DNA of 38,548 bases, taken from assembly GCA_034435675.1 (NCBI GenBank), contig DAOTWP010000238.1, positions 1 to 38,548 on the forward strand. The letters are read 5' to 3'. This DNA comes from DAOTWP01 sp034435675 (GTDB taxonomy: Bacteria > Chloroflexota > Anaerolineae > Aggregatilineales > Phototrophicaceae). Positions 30,035 through 37,880 of the stretch are shown piece by piece; position 1 is the stretch's first letter, and each line of letters opens with the position of its first letter. Under the pieces are notes generated by a model. It was not told the DNA's origin. It was given only the letters and a program-made list of their open reading frames with translations, and ran no database searches. A program made the translations under genes and the position numbers.

Positions 30035-30846
30035 CAGGTGGTATCCGCTATGCCCAGCAGTGCCAGCAGTTCCGGCAGTGTGTTAAAAACGGCATCTGGT
30101 TGAATAGCGCTGGTCGCCAGTTCTTCACGGGTCGTGACACCGCTGAGTACCAGCGCGGCACGCATGCCCGCCTGTTGCGCACCGAGAATGTCCGTGTCCA
30201 GCCGATCCCCGACCATCACCGTGTGCGCCGCTGAAGTGCCCAGCAGGTGTAGAGCCGCATTGAACATTGGCGGATGCGGCTTGCCGATGATCTGTGGCTG
30301 CACATCGGTGGCAGTGGCGACGGCGGCAATGATGCTGCCCGCGCCCGGTGCGAGTCCTTCTGGTGTGGGGAATGTGCGATCAGGATTAGTGCCGTAAAAT
30401 GCAGCGCCTGCGCGAATCAGGGTCGTGGCGCGGCGCAGTTTGCTGTAGGTCAGTTCCCAGTCAATGCCAACCACTACAGCGCGCACGGCACCATGCGCGG
30501 CATCGTCTGCCAATGTAAACCCGGCATCTGCCAGCGCCAACCGCAGCCCGTCGCCCCCCAGTACATGAACGAGTGTGCCTTGCGGGTAGTGTTCGCGCAG
30601 GTGCGCGGCTGTAGCTGTCGCGGAGGTGATGATTGCCGTTTGCGGCACTGAAGGCACGCCCATGCTGGCGAGTTTGGCGACGTAATCGGCGGGGGATTTG
30701 CCACTGTTGTTGGTAGCAAGGGCATAGGGCAGCGCGCGGCTGTGCAGCAGTTCAAACAGCGCTGCCAGCCCTGGCAGCGGTTGATTGCCGCGCCACAACA
30801 CACCGTCCATATCGAACACGAAACCCTGAATCTTCGAAAAATCCAT
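30034..30846 (-). CDS. HAD-IIA family phosphatase (NagD-like)
   Basis: 270 residues. Motif I is FDMDGVLW with nucleophile Asp12 and Asp14, motif II is TNNSG (Thr45), motif III Lys189 in IIGKPHPPMF, and motif IV Asp214/Asp219 in MVGDRLDTDILGA. The C2-type cap sits between motifs II and III, as in NagD, p-nitrophenylphosphatase and phosphoglycolate phosphatase. It dephosphorylates small phosphorylated metabolites; the substrate is open. Cytosolic. It is cotranscribed with the Tat-exported beta-lactamase-like gene through a one-base overlap, and diverges from the DUF1028 gene. Confidence 0.9.
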   Translation of the reverse strand: MDFSKIQGFVFDMDGVLWRGNQPLPGLAALFELLHSRALPYALATNNSGKSPADYVAKLASMGVPSVPQTAIITSATATAAHLREHYPQGTLVHVLGGDGLRLALADAGFTLADDAAHGAVRAVVVGIDWELTYSKLRRATTLIRAGAAFYGTNPDRTFPTPEGLAPGAGSIIAAVATATDVQPQIIGKPHPPMFNAALHLLGTSAAHTVMVGDRLDTDILGAQQAGMRAALVLSGVTTREELATSAIQPDAVFNTLPELLALLGIADTT

Positions 30847-30980
30847 CCTGTGCCTTTCCGCTTTTTGGCACGCGCGGTATCCTGCATGGCAGCATGCGCG
30901 GCATTATACACGGCGCTGCGGTACAATCAACGTGCCATCTGGTGGCGGGCATGTTGTTTCGCGGCAAGCTGGAGTGCGTG

Positions 30981-31844
30981 ATGACCTATTCAATTGTGGC
31001 GTGGGACAGCGTAGAACAGGCGTGGGGAGTGGCGGTTGCCAGCAAGTTCCTCGCGGCGGGCGCGCTGGTCAGTTGGGCACAGGCAGGCGCAGGGGCAGTT
31101 GCCACACAGGCGCACGCGCGGGTCGGCTTTGGTGCGGCAGGGTTGGCGCTGCTGGCGCAGGGCAAGAGCGCGGATGAAACGCTGTCAACACTGCTGGCGG
31201 ACGACCCTGGCGCATCAACCCGGCAGGTTGGCATTGTCGATGCACGGGGAGGAGCCGCTGCGCACACCGGCGCAGACTGCGGTGCATGGGCTGGGCACTA
31301 TGTGGGTGCCGGTTTCACGTGTCAGGGCAATATTCTGACCGGCGCGGAAACGCTGTCAGCGATGGCGTATGCATTCACCAGCACAGTGGGCGAACTGGCG
31401 GATCGCCTCGCAGCGGCGCTGCTAGCGGGGGATACCATTGGCGGAGACCGGCGCGGCAAACAGTCGGCAGCGCTGCTGGTGGTGCGTCCCGGTGGGGGCT
31501 ATGGCGGCGATAATGACCGTTACCTCGATCTGCGTGTGGATGATGATCCCGAACCTGTCCGGCGCTTGCAGACACTGGTCAGCATTCACCATCTGTATTT
31601 TGGCAGCACCAAACCCGAAGATTTGCTGCCCATTGATGTGGCGCTCGCCGCAGAGTTGCAGCACCTGCTGGTCAGGCAGGGTTATTTCGACGGTGAGATC
31701 ACGGGTCTCTGGGATGATGCCAGCAAGCGCGCCTTCTGGCGACTGGTCGGAAATGAGAATCTGGAAGAACGCTGGAGTCCAGAGACCACGCCGGATGCCC
31801 TGGATCGTGTCGCGCTGGATTATCTGCGCGAGCGCTTTGCCTGA
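30981..31844 (+). CDS. DUF1028 Ntn-hydrolase-like protein with C-terminal peptidoglycan-binding domain
   Basis: 287 residues from the ATG at 30981 (GGAG six bases upstream). It begins TYSIVAWD, with Thr2 in the place of the N-terminal nucleophile of Ntn hydrolases, and the DUF1028 block WGVAVASKFLAAGALV, RVGFGAAGL and GGDRRGKQSAALLVVRPGGGYGG is clear (residues 1-210). Residues 215-285 (ALAAELQHLLVRQGYFDGEITGLWDDASKRAFWRLVGNENLEER) fit the putative peptidoglycan-binding domain PG_binding_2. This fusion is known. No signal peptide is seen, which is surprising for a wall-binding protein. Its substrate is unknown. Confidence 0.88.
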   Translation: MTYSIVAWDSVEQAWGVAVASKFLAAGALVSWAQAGAGAVATQAHARVGFGAAGLALLAQGKSADETLSTLLADDPGASTRQVGIVDARGGAAAHTGADCGAWAGHYVGAGFTCQGNILTGAETLSAMAYAFTSTVGELADRLAAALLAGDTIGGDRRGKQSAALLVVRPGGGYGGDNDRYLDLRVDDDPEPVRRLQTLVSIHHLYFGSTKPEDLLPIDVALAAELQHLLVRQGYFDGEITGLWDDASKRAFWRLVGNENLEERWSPETTPDALDRVALDYLRERFA

Positions 31845-31864
31845 GCGCGCTGTCTCACTGTCGT

Positions 31865-33478
31865 ATGCTGTCCCAATCCATCTCACCACCCGATTACCGG
31901 CTGCGTAATTTCCTGTTTGCTGCCACTACCCTGCTGCTGCTGGCTGGGGTTTTTCGTGTGCATCTGGCGGTGCGCGATACTCGCTTTGGGGCGGATGAGG
32001 CATTTTATGCGACGTTCGCACGGCGGGCGGCGGCAGGTGGTGACTGGATGCTCTCCGGTCCGCTGGACAAACCGCCGCTGAGCATTTATCTCAGCGCGTT
32101 GGCAATGGAGTTGTTCGCGCTGCGCTATGACCCGGTGCGTGGCGTGTGGGATGTTAGCCCGCAGCAGGGCGAGTTTGCGGTGCGCATTGCCAACGTGCTG
32201 GCAAGCCTGATTGTGGTGGCGGTGCTTGGTGCATTGGCGCGCCGGTTGTATGCCCGGCGTTCGGCAGGGTTGCTGGTACTGTTGCTGGCGGCGCTGTCGC
32301 CCTACCTGATTGTGTTTGGCGCAGCAGGTTTCACCGATGGGCTGATGCTGCTGTGTGCCCTGCTGGCGCTGCTGTGTGTCCTGCGTGGGCACTGGCTGGC
32401 GGCGGGCATGTGGCTGGCAGCAGGGATTGCCAGCAAACCGCAAGCGCTACTGTATCTGCCGCTGCTGCTGGCGCTGCCACTGCTGCCCCCGCCGTCACTG
32501 CGCACACGCCAAACACCGCTGGGGTTGGTGGGGGCGCTGCTGCGCCTGGGCTTGACGCTGGCAGTGGGCATGGGGCTGCTGGGGCTGTGGGACGCGCAGC
32601 GGGCTGCACCCGCCAGCTTCTGGACACTTGGTGCGGCGTATACCAACCCGGAACGATTTGTGCGCGCCGGGGAGGTTCTGCCCCGGCTGGAAGCTTTCGC
32701 GGCACACGGGCAATATCTGTTGGCGTCCGCGCTGGTCACTGTCGCGCTGCTGCTGTTGGCACTGTTCACGCTGGCGGGGCGTGTGCGTTGTGCACCGCGC
32801 CGCCGTGACAGCGCCATCGATCTGCTGCTGCTGACCTATTGCACAGGCTATTTTGCGCTGCACTGGCTGATTGCGTTTCCGGTTTATGATCGCTATCTGC
32901 TGCCGCTTGTGCCACCGATGCTGCTGCTCACCGCACAGGGACTGACGCAGGCAGGCAGCTGGCTTGCCACCCATAACGGGCAGCGGCAGACCCGGCAAAT
33001 GCTGTATGCTTTGGGACGTTTTGCTGCGATGATTGTGCTGCTGGCACTGCTGCTTGGTGGCGCGGCGGACGCCAGCAGCGGGCGCTGCACTATCGGCACA
33101 GACGGCGGGCGCAATCGTGGGATTGACCTGCTGGCGGATTATCTGAACAGCCAGCAGTTCGGCGCGATTTATTATACCTACTGGCTGGGCTTTGAACTGG
33201 ATTATTACAGCGGGCAGTGGAGCGATAAACGGCGGGTCTATTATCCTGCGCCGGATATGCTGGCAGCAGACGCCCTGCTTAACTCTGAGAGGCAGCCGCG
33301 CTTTCTGGTGCTGCCTGCCGCCATGTCTGCTGAACCGTGGCTAACCGTGCTGCGCCGCGCAGGGTTCGGGGTGTTCTGGGAAGTGCGCATCGCCGATTTC
33401 GTGGTCTACCGGCTCATTCCGTCGCTGCCGCCGCATCCGTCGCATCCGCCGGAGCCGCCGGAGCCTCCGGTGCGGTAG
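31865..33478 (+). CDS. GT39/ArnT-type integral membrane glycosyltransferase
   Basis: 537 residues with about ten membrane helices. GT-C signatures are present: the first-loop D44-E45 in FGADEAFYA and L-D68-K-P-P in GPLDKPPLSIYLSAL, the pattern of ArnT/PMT glycosyltransferases that use polyprenyl-phosphate sugars. The last part is a soluble domain with FGAIYYTYWLGFELDYYSG. The chain ends with a Pro/His/Glu tail (LPPHPSHPPEPPEPP). No ribosome-binding site is clear at the ATG 31865. It lies 20 nt after the DUF1028 gene. The last 65 bp overlap the convergent PadR gene. The acceptor (lipid, wall polymer or protein) is unknown. Confidence 0.85.
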   Translation: MLSQSISPPDYRLRNFLFAATTLLLLAGVFRVHLAVRDTRFGADEAFYATFARRAAAGGDWMLSGPLDKPPLSIYLSALAMELFALRYDPVRGVWDVSPQQGEFAVRIANVLASLIVVAVLGALARRLYARRSAGLLVLLLAALSPYLIVFGAAGFTDGLMLLCALLALLCVLRGHWLAAGMWLAAGIASKPQALLYLPLLLALPLLPPPSLRTRQTPLGLVGALLRLGLTLAVGMGLLGLWDAQRAAPASFWTLGAAYTNPERFVRAGEVLPRLEAFAAHGQYLLASALVTVALLLLALFTLAGRVRCAPRRRDSAIDLLLLTYCTGYFALHWLIAFPVYDRYLLPLVPPMLLLTAQGLTQAGSWLATHNGQRQTRQMLYALGRFAAMIVLLALLLGGAADASSGRCTIGTDGGRNRGIDLLADYLNSQQFGAIYYTYWLGFELDYYSGQWSDKRRVYYPAPDMLAADALLNSERQPRFLVLPAAMSAEPWLTVLRRAGFGVFWEVRIADFVVYRLIPSLPPHPSHPPEPPEPPVR

Positions 33479-34166
33479 CCGCTCCTTCGCCAGCGCGCGG
33501 CACAGGGCGGCGCAGCAGTTGCAGCATCTTGGCGGGGTCGCTGCTGGCGGTACGGCGGCTCATGATAGTGGCGGCGGTGTGGGCGTCCGGTTCCTCGGTC
33601 TTGCTGCTGTCGCCATCCTTTACGGCTGGATAGCGCAGTGTCCATCCTTCAAGGAATGCCGCCAGCCATTCCAGCTCGGCTTTCATCATGGCAATACTGT
33701 GGGTATACAGCGCGCGCAGGTGGTCGGGGATTTCCCCCTCCTGCTGCTGGTAAAGATTCCACGAACGCTCTACGGAGAACAGCTTCTGGTTCAGTTCAAG
33801 GCGATAGCGAGTCAGCACGCGGTAAACCTGCACCGGTTTCAACGCAGTCAGATTTGCCAGTCCCAGTTCAAAACCGGAACTGAGCAGGCGCGGCTGCTGG
33901 AGCAGTTCGGCAATCGCGGTTTGCAGCACCCCCAGACCCGCGTCGGTAAGCTGGTAGGTCTTGCGCGCGGGGTCGGCTTTGCTGCCGATGACTGCGCTCA
34001 ACACCATGTTCTGTTGTTCCAGCTTGTTGAGGATGTAATAGATCGAGGAGAAACCAATCGTCAGCCAATCGCGCAGCCCGCGTTCATCAATGATTTGCTG
34101 AATCTCATAACCGTAGCGCGGACCCTGCGCCAGCACACTCAGAATTGTCAATTCAGCATCGGTCAT
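33414..34166 (-). CDS. PadR-family transcriptional regulator
   Basis: 250 residues; ATG preceded by AGAGGCG. Residues 1-85 form the PadR winged helix: AELTILSVLAQGPRYGYEIQQIIDERG, then GFSSIYYILNKLEQQNMVLSAV and KTYQLTDAGLGVL. Residues 95-185 are helical, with a Vir_C-like dimer domain (LTRYRLELNQKLFSVERSWNLYQQQEG). The last 60 residues are an Ala/Pro/Thr-rich tail (APEAPAAPADATDAAAATE) that is antisense to the glycosyltransferase tail. PadR proteins act as repressors of nearby transporter or stress genes. No operator was identified. Confidence 0.9.
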   Translation of the reverse strand: MTDAELTILSVLAQGPRYGYEIQQIIDERGLRDWLTIGFSSIYYILNKLEQQNMVLSAVIGSKADPARKTYQLTDAGLGVLQTAIAELLQQPRLLSSGFELGLANLTALKPVQVYRVLTRYRLELNQKLFSVERSWNLYQQQEGEIPDHLRALYTHSIAMMKAELEWLAAFLEGWTLRYPAVKDGDSSKTEEPDAHTAATIMSRRTASSDPAKMLQLLRRPVPRAGEGAATAPEAPAAPADATDAAAATE

Positions 34167-34315
34167 GGTCAGCGCCTCTGTCTACGTGGTTCTTGTGCTG
34201 CAAGGAATTGGGAATGATCTCAGATTATGACGCAGGTTGATCGACTGCGCCAGTCGGTTGTGCCCCGGCGCAATTGCCTGTAGCACAAATCAGCGCTTGT
34301 TTGATTCTGCCAGGA

Positions 34316-34723
34316 TTACCCGCGCCGCACCCGTCCCCGGCGCAGCATATCCTGAACTGTTGAGACAAGATTGTTGGCAAGATAGGGTTTGGTGAGATAA
34401 CGATCTGCCCCCACCTGCAAGCCTTCCCTGATTTGGTCGGGGTCTGCCAGCGCGGACAAAATCAGCACCGGCAGCCCATCAAACATCGTTTTGGCGCGCA
34501 TCTGGCGCAGCAGTTCCAATCCGCTTACATCCGGCAGCATCATGTCGAGGATCATCAAATCGGGCAAGGGGTTGGTGGTGCGCAGGATTTGAGCGGCGGC
34601 GGCGGCATTGGAGGCGGCAAGTGTTTCAATGCCCACGTTTGCTAATAGTAGTGTTACGAGTTTTTGAAGGGAGACATCGTCGTCAACCACGAGTATGCGT
34701 GTTGGTTTATTTTCGGAACCCAC
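34316..34723 (-). CDS. Single-domain response regulator
   Basis: 135 residues from a GTG start; GGAG lies upstream. A complete receiver domain: acidic triad D14-D15-D16, phospho-acceptor Asp60 in LMILDMMLPDVSG, Ser90 in VLILSAL and Lys112 in YLTKPY. No output domain, as in CheY- or Spo0F-type proteins, so it acts by binding a partner or as a phosphorelay step. No histidine kinase is nearby. The Arg-rich C-terminus RRGRVRRG is unusual and basic. Confidence 0.92.
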   Translation of the reverse strand: MGSENKPTRILVVDDDVSLQKLVTLLLANVGIETLAASNAAAAAQILRTTNPLPDLMILDMMLPDVSGLELLRQMRAKTMFDGLPVLILSALADPDQIREGLQVGADRYLTKPYLANNLVSTVQDMLRRGRVRRG

Positions 34724-35064
34724 TTAAGGATCACTCCATTACGTTCAGGTTTGAAGTGCATTGTAGCTCCCCCTGATGCTATGCACAAAAGCGCACCAAG
34801 GGGGTGATTATTGCAGACACACCTGCACGGGATGCGGTATCCCCCTACCTGGATATGGCGCGCGGGGAACTTGGTGTTACAGTGTAGGCAGGCAACCGTT
34901 TAATCCGGGTGCTGCTGCCCCGCACGAATGCCTCCGGGTTGGTTATGTCCGATCATTTGCACCTGTTCTGTGCTTTGGCTGCCGGTCTTTGGTCCAAGGC
35001 TGCGCCATGATCTCGGAAGCGTATGGGTACAGGCGCCATAGGCTGCCTGCCGCATGGGCATCAA

Positions 35065-35094
35065 TTGTCAATTGTGCAAGCGCGCGTGTACAAT
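35065..35094 (+). promoter_or_regulatory. Sigma-70-type promoter (distal)
   Basis: TTGTCA (5 of 6) at 35065-35070, an 18-bp spacer, and TACAAT (5 of 6) at 35089-35094. Confidence 0.55.
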
Positions 35095-35170
35095 ACTTCC
35101 ATGATATAGGTATTTTGCCTGCGACAGCATGAAGATACCATATTCAAACCTCTGAAATCACAAAATTGTT

Positions 35171-35199
35171 TTGCCTAACCCAGTGCTTAGGTGTATGCT
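35171..35199 (+). promoter_or_regulatory. Sigma-70-type promoter (proximal) of the LysM lipoprotein
   Basis: TTGCCT (4 of 6) at 35171-35176, a 17-bp spacer and TATGCT (4 of 6) at 35194-35199. The leader would be about 50 nt. Confidence 0.45.
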
Positions 35200-35257
35200 G
35201 TTGGATGAGCAGGCTCAATGTCTGTGTTAAAGCAGAAGAAAAGAGGTGAGGATATTC

Positions 35258-36232
35258 ATGGCGTTCCCACGGAACCGTGTACTCCTTTTATGTGTGATCT
35301 GTTTATTTACACTCGCGGGTTGTTTCCGGCAGGCGAGCGACGCGAATGTTCCTCTGCAAAATGCCGGTATTGATCCCCAGAACAATCAGCTTCCGGCAAC
35401 ACCCACCGCAGAAGCGCTTGACGCGACGGCAGAACTTCTGCCGGGTGATCTTGGTACCGGGAACGTCACAGAGATTCCGATGACGGTGCAGGCAGATGCA
35501 ACGTTTGAGCCGCTGCCGTTTGAACCGCAGGAAACTGCGACTGAAGCGCAGATTCTGGAGATCACCGAGACGGCGCTGCCGCCTTTCGAAATGCCGACGC
35601 AGGCGCCAAGCGTAACACCTACTGAGGATCTTGTGCCGCTGCTGCCAGCTACCGAGACGCCAACTGTGCAGCCGACCAATACACCCTTGGTTGTGCCCAC
35701 AGAAACGCCGCGTTTTGTGACGCCGCTGCCGCTGGCAACGCAGCCGATTCCGGCTTCCCCGACCAGCGCACCAGCAGCGCAGACGTCCAATACACCTTCT
35801 GGTCTTGTCACGCCAACGGATGATCCCAGCCTTGTGGGTTCGCAGGATGGCTGCACGTATATCGTGCAGTCGGGCGACACGTTCTATCGGATTGCCATCA
35901 ACAACAACCTGACCACTGCGCAGTTGGCGGCGGCGAATCCGCAGATCAACAATCCTGATTTGATTAACCCTGGTGATGAAATCATCATCCCCGGTTGCGG
36001 TGTGGGGGTTGATCTACAGGGTGAGAGCACCCCACAGCCCCCCGCAGGTGGCAGCGATGCCAGCAGCGGGCAGACCACACATGTTGTGCAGCAGGGCGAA
36101 ACCCTGTATTCGATTGCGCAGCGCTACGGCGTAACCGTGCAGGCAATTGTTGATGCTAATCAGGGGCGCATCCCTAACCCGAATTTGCTGTCTCCGGGAC
36201 AGGAGCTGATCATTCCGGTTAGCGGCAGTTGA
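35258..36232 (+). CDS. LysM-domain lipoprotein
   Basis: 324 residues from the ATG at 35258, with a strong GAGG site (a GTG at 35246 is the longer alternative). The signal peptide ends in the lipobox L19-A20-G21-C22. Residues 23-198 are a Pro/Thr-rich, low-complexity linker with ETPTVQPTNTP-type repeats. Two LysM domains lie at 199-247 (CTYIVQSGDTFYRIAINNN) and 274-324 (THVVQQGETLYSIAQRYG). LysM binds N-acetylglucosamine in peptidoglycan or chitin. The architecture suggests a membrane-anchored protein reaching out to the wall. There is no catalytic domain. Confidence 0.93.
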   Translation: MAFPRNRVLLLCVICLFTLAGCFRQASDANVPLQNAGIDPQNNQLPATPTAEALDATAELLPGDLGTGNVTEIPMTVQADATFEPLPFEPQETATEAQILEITETALPPFEMPTQAPSVTPTEDLVPLLPATETPTVQPTNTPLVVPTETPRFVTPLPLATQPIPASPTSAPAAQTSNTPSGLVTPTDDPSLVGSQDGCTYIVQSGDTFYRIAINNNLTTAQLAAANPQINNPDLINPGDEIIIPGCGVGVDLQGESTPQPPAGGSDASSGQTTHVVQQGETLYSIAQRYGVTVQAIVDANQGRIPNPNLLSPGQELIIPVSGS

Positions 36233-36308
36233 CCGGCAATTTTCGTGCCAGCCGCAACCTTTAAGAGTCGCGCCAGGCAGGATAGCCAGTGTGAACGATT
36301 TAACAGCG

Positions 36309-36344
36309 AGGCACGTCGCCCAGGTAAGCGGGCAGCGTGCCTTT
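36309..36344 (+). terminator. Rho-independent terminator
   Basis: AGGCACG (36309-36315) pairs with CGTGCCT (36336-36342), and inner GCCC/GGGC pair too, with a U-G pair and one mismatch between and an 8-nt loop. A T-rich TTTGCGTTT follows. It ends the LysM transcript just before the convergent lipoprotein gene. Confidence 0.7.
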
Positions 36345-36348
36345 GCGT

Positions 36349-37038
36349 TTATTCTGGCGAGGCGGTGGTTGCGCCAGCAGCGGCGGTTTGCGGGCTGACC
36401 TGCCAGATGATCAGATTATCAAACAACACCTCGACCTCGCCTTCCTGAACAACCGCCGCCGCCAGTCCGGTGAAGCCGTGTGTCAGGTAGCGGTCACGCA
36501 CATCCCCGGCAAACTGGTCGTTGATATACAGCGCCAGATAGTCCCCGGCGCAGACCGCCCGCAAGGTGTTACGTTCGCCGACCACAATCGCATTGGAGCG
36601 TGTCCAAGGAATCAGCGCCAGCACGCCACCGCCCTCCCCCTCCACACCGCGCCGAATGCTGAAATAGCCCTCACCGCTGATGAGAAAATAGTACCCGTTG
36701 CCGCCGTTGTCCGCGCCTGCACGACAGATAATGCCATAGGCGTTGTTGGCAAATGTTGAAACCTGAAGCACATCAATCTGAAGCATCACATCGGTATGCG
36801 GCTGCGTGTTCATCGTCCAGGCGTAAACGGGCTGCGTAATCCGGGCGCGAAATGCGCTGTCCTGATAACGAAAATCAACCCCCTGTGCTGGGTCTACAAA
36901 GGTCAGCCAGCCGCGCGGCGTACTGAAGTCGTCGCGCAGCAGCATGTCGCCGAGGATGTAGGAACCTGTGGGGATCGCGGGGGCGCAGGCAGCGAGCACG
37001 GTCAGCAGCAGCGCCAGTGAGAGTATCCGTTTGTTCAC
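36349..37038 (-). CDS. Lipoprotein with concanavalin/DUF1080-like fold
   Basis: 229 residues from the GTG at 37038 (AGGAC six bases upstream); longer frames with no signal peptide are less likely. The signal ends in the lipobox LAAC (VLAACAP). The rest is beta-rich, starting MLLRDDFSTPRGWLTF, then MLQIDVLQVSTFANNAYGIICRAG, GNGYYFLISGEGYFSIRR, AVCAGDYLALYINDQFAGDVRD and a closing VEVLFDNLIIWQ. This order matches the concanavalin-like (LamG/3-keto-disaccharide hydrolase DUF1080) jelly roll, which binds or cleaves sugars. No catalytic residue is obvious. It converges on the LysM gene. Confidence 0.75.
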   Translation of the reverse strand: MNKRILSLALLLTVLAACAPAIPTGSYILGDMLLRDDFSTPRGWLTFVDPAQGVDFRYQDSAFRARITQPVYAWTMNTQPHTDVMLQIDVLQVSTFANNAYGIICRAGADNGGNGYYFLISGEGYFSIRRGVEGEGGGVLALIPWTRSNAIVVGERNTLRAVCAGDYLALYINDQFAGDVRDRYLTHGFTGLAAAVVQEGEVEVLFDNLIIWQVSPQTAAAGATTASPE

Positions 37039-37166
37039 GTTCTGTCCTGTTTTGCTTGCCCGCCCAGCAGTGCCCGTATTGTAGGCTTCCTGGCTGGCGC
37101 TGGCTATCCCGGCGTGTTGGGTATGTTGTGGCAATATTAGAAATCGAAGACCGTCAAAAAGGGTTG

Positions 37167-37194
37167 TTGCTACCTACCTGCTTCCGTGTATAAT
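37167..37194 (+). promoter_or_regulatory. Sigma-70-type promoter of the bifunctional nuclease gene
   Basis: TTGCTA (4 of 6) at 37167-37172, a 16-bp spacer and a perfect TATAAT at 37189-37194, 44 nt before the start codon. Confidence 0.65.
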
Positions 37195-37238
37195 CCCAAT
37201 AAGGCGTCAGACGTGTAAATCAGAAAAAGCGACGAACA

Positions 37239-37763
37239 ATGGTCGAAGTCATAATTGATAGCATCCGTGTAAGTTTGATGTCTCAACACCGAATTGTGGT
37301 GCTCAAAGACATTAACAGTGATCGTTATTTGCCCATCTGGATTGGCCCCTATGAAGCGGAAGCGATTACCATTGAGCTTTCCGCAGATATGCCGCCTGCA
37401 CGCCCCCTGACCCACGACCTGCTCAAATCCGTGATCCGTGAGCTGGGTGGGCGTGTCGTGCATGTGCTGATTAACGACCTGCGCCAGGATGTGTATTACG
37501 CGCGTGTCGTGGTTGATGTCTCTGGGAAGCAGATCGAAATTGACTCGCGCCCTAGTGATGCGGTTGCGCTGGCAGTGCGTGTCAAAGCGCCGGTGTTTGT
37601 TGCGGATGTCGTGATGGACAAAGCCTCGATCCAGCCGGATGAAGACGTTGAGAAGGATATTGCTGCTGATGGCGCGGAAGAGGTTGATGACCGGCGTCTG
37701 AGTGCGTTTGCGGACTTTGTGAATTCACTCGATCTGGACGATCTGGAAGACAGCGAAGACTAG
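37239..37763 (+). CDS. Bifunctional nuclease family protein (DUF151)
   Basis: 174 residues, the usual size. DUF151/BFN motifs: VLKDINSDRYLPIWIGPYEAEAI (21-43), RPLTHDLLKSVIRELGG (55-71), VYYARVVVD and SRPSDAVALAVRVKAPVFV (103-121). The tail is very acidic (DRRLSAFADFVNSLDLDDLEDSED). Such proteins in plants and bacteria have RNase/DNase activity in vitro; the physiological role is uncertain. No signal peptide. A strong hairpin lies in the gap to dnaB. Confidence 0.9.
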   Translation: MVEVIIDSIRVSLMSQHRIVVLKDINSDRYLPIWIGPYEAEAITIELSADMPPARPLTHDLLKSVIRELGGRVVHVLINDLRQDVYYARVVVDVSGKQIEIDSRPSDAVALAVRVKAPVFVADVVMDKASIQPDEDVEKDIAADGAEEVDDRRLSAFADFVNSLDLDDLEDSED

Positions 37764-37788
37764 CCTTTCTCCCGTTCGTAAGTCTGCG

Positions 37789-37813
37789 CATCGGGGCAAA
37801 CGCTGCCCCGATG
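37789..37813. other. Perfect 10-bp hairpin between nuclease gene and dnaB
   Basis: CATCGGGGCA and TGCCCCGATG flank a 5-nt AACGC loop. There is no T-run on the plus strand, so it is not a classical terminator; a rho-dependent or RNA-stability role, or a leader element of dnaB, is possible. Confidence 0.7.
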
Positions 37814-37880
37814 ATGCTCTAGTGTCGACTCCTCACGGTGCGCCCGCGCGCCGTTTTCTTTCTCTATTTCTGGGCAACGC

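Larger units (their letters stand above)
34724..35257. other. Intergenic region with two plus-strand promoters
   Basis: 534 bp between divergent genes. A weak CCCCCT/AGGGGG dyad lies at about 34769-34804. Two promoter candidates sit at 35065-35094 and 35171-35199. A 118-codon, Cys-rich open frame (34776-35132) has no family match or ribosome-binding site and is rejected. No gene is supported. Confidence 0.6.

Noticed and set aside
34776..35132. 118-codon Cys-rich frame in the intergenic region
   Set aside because: No ribosome-binding site, no regular CxxC spacing, no family resemblance, and it runs through a promoter-like region.
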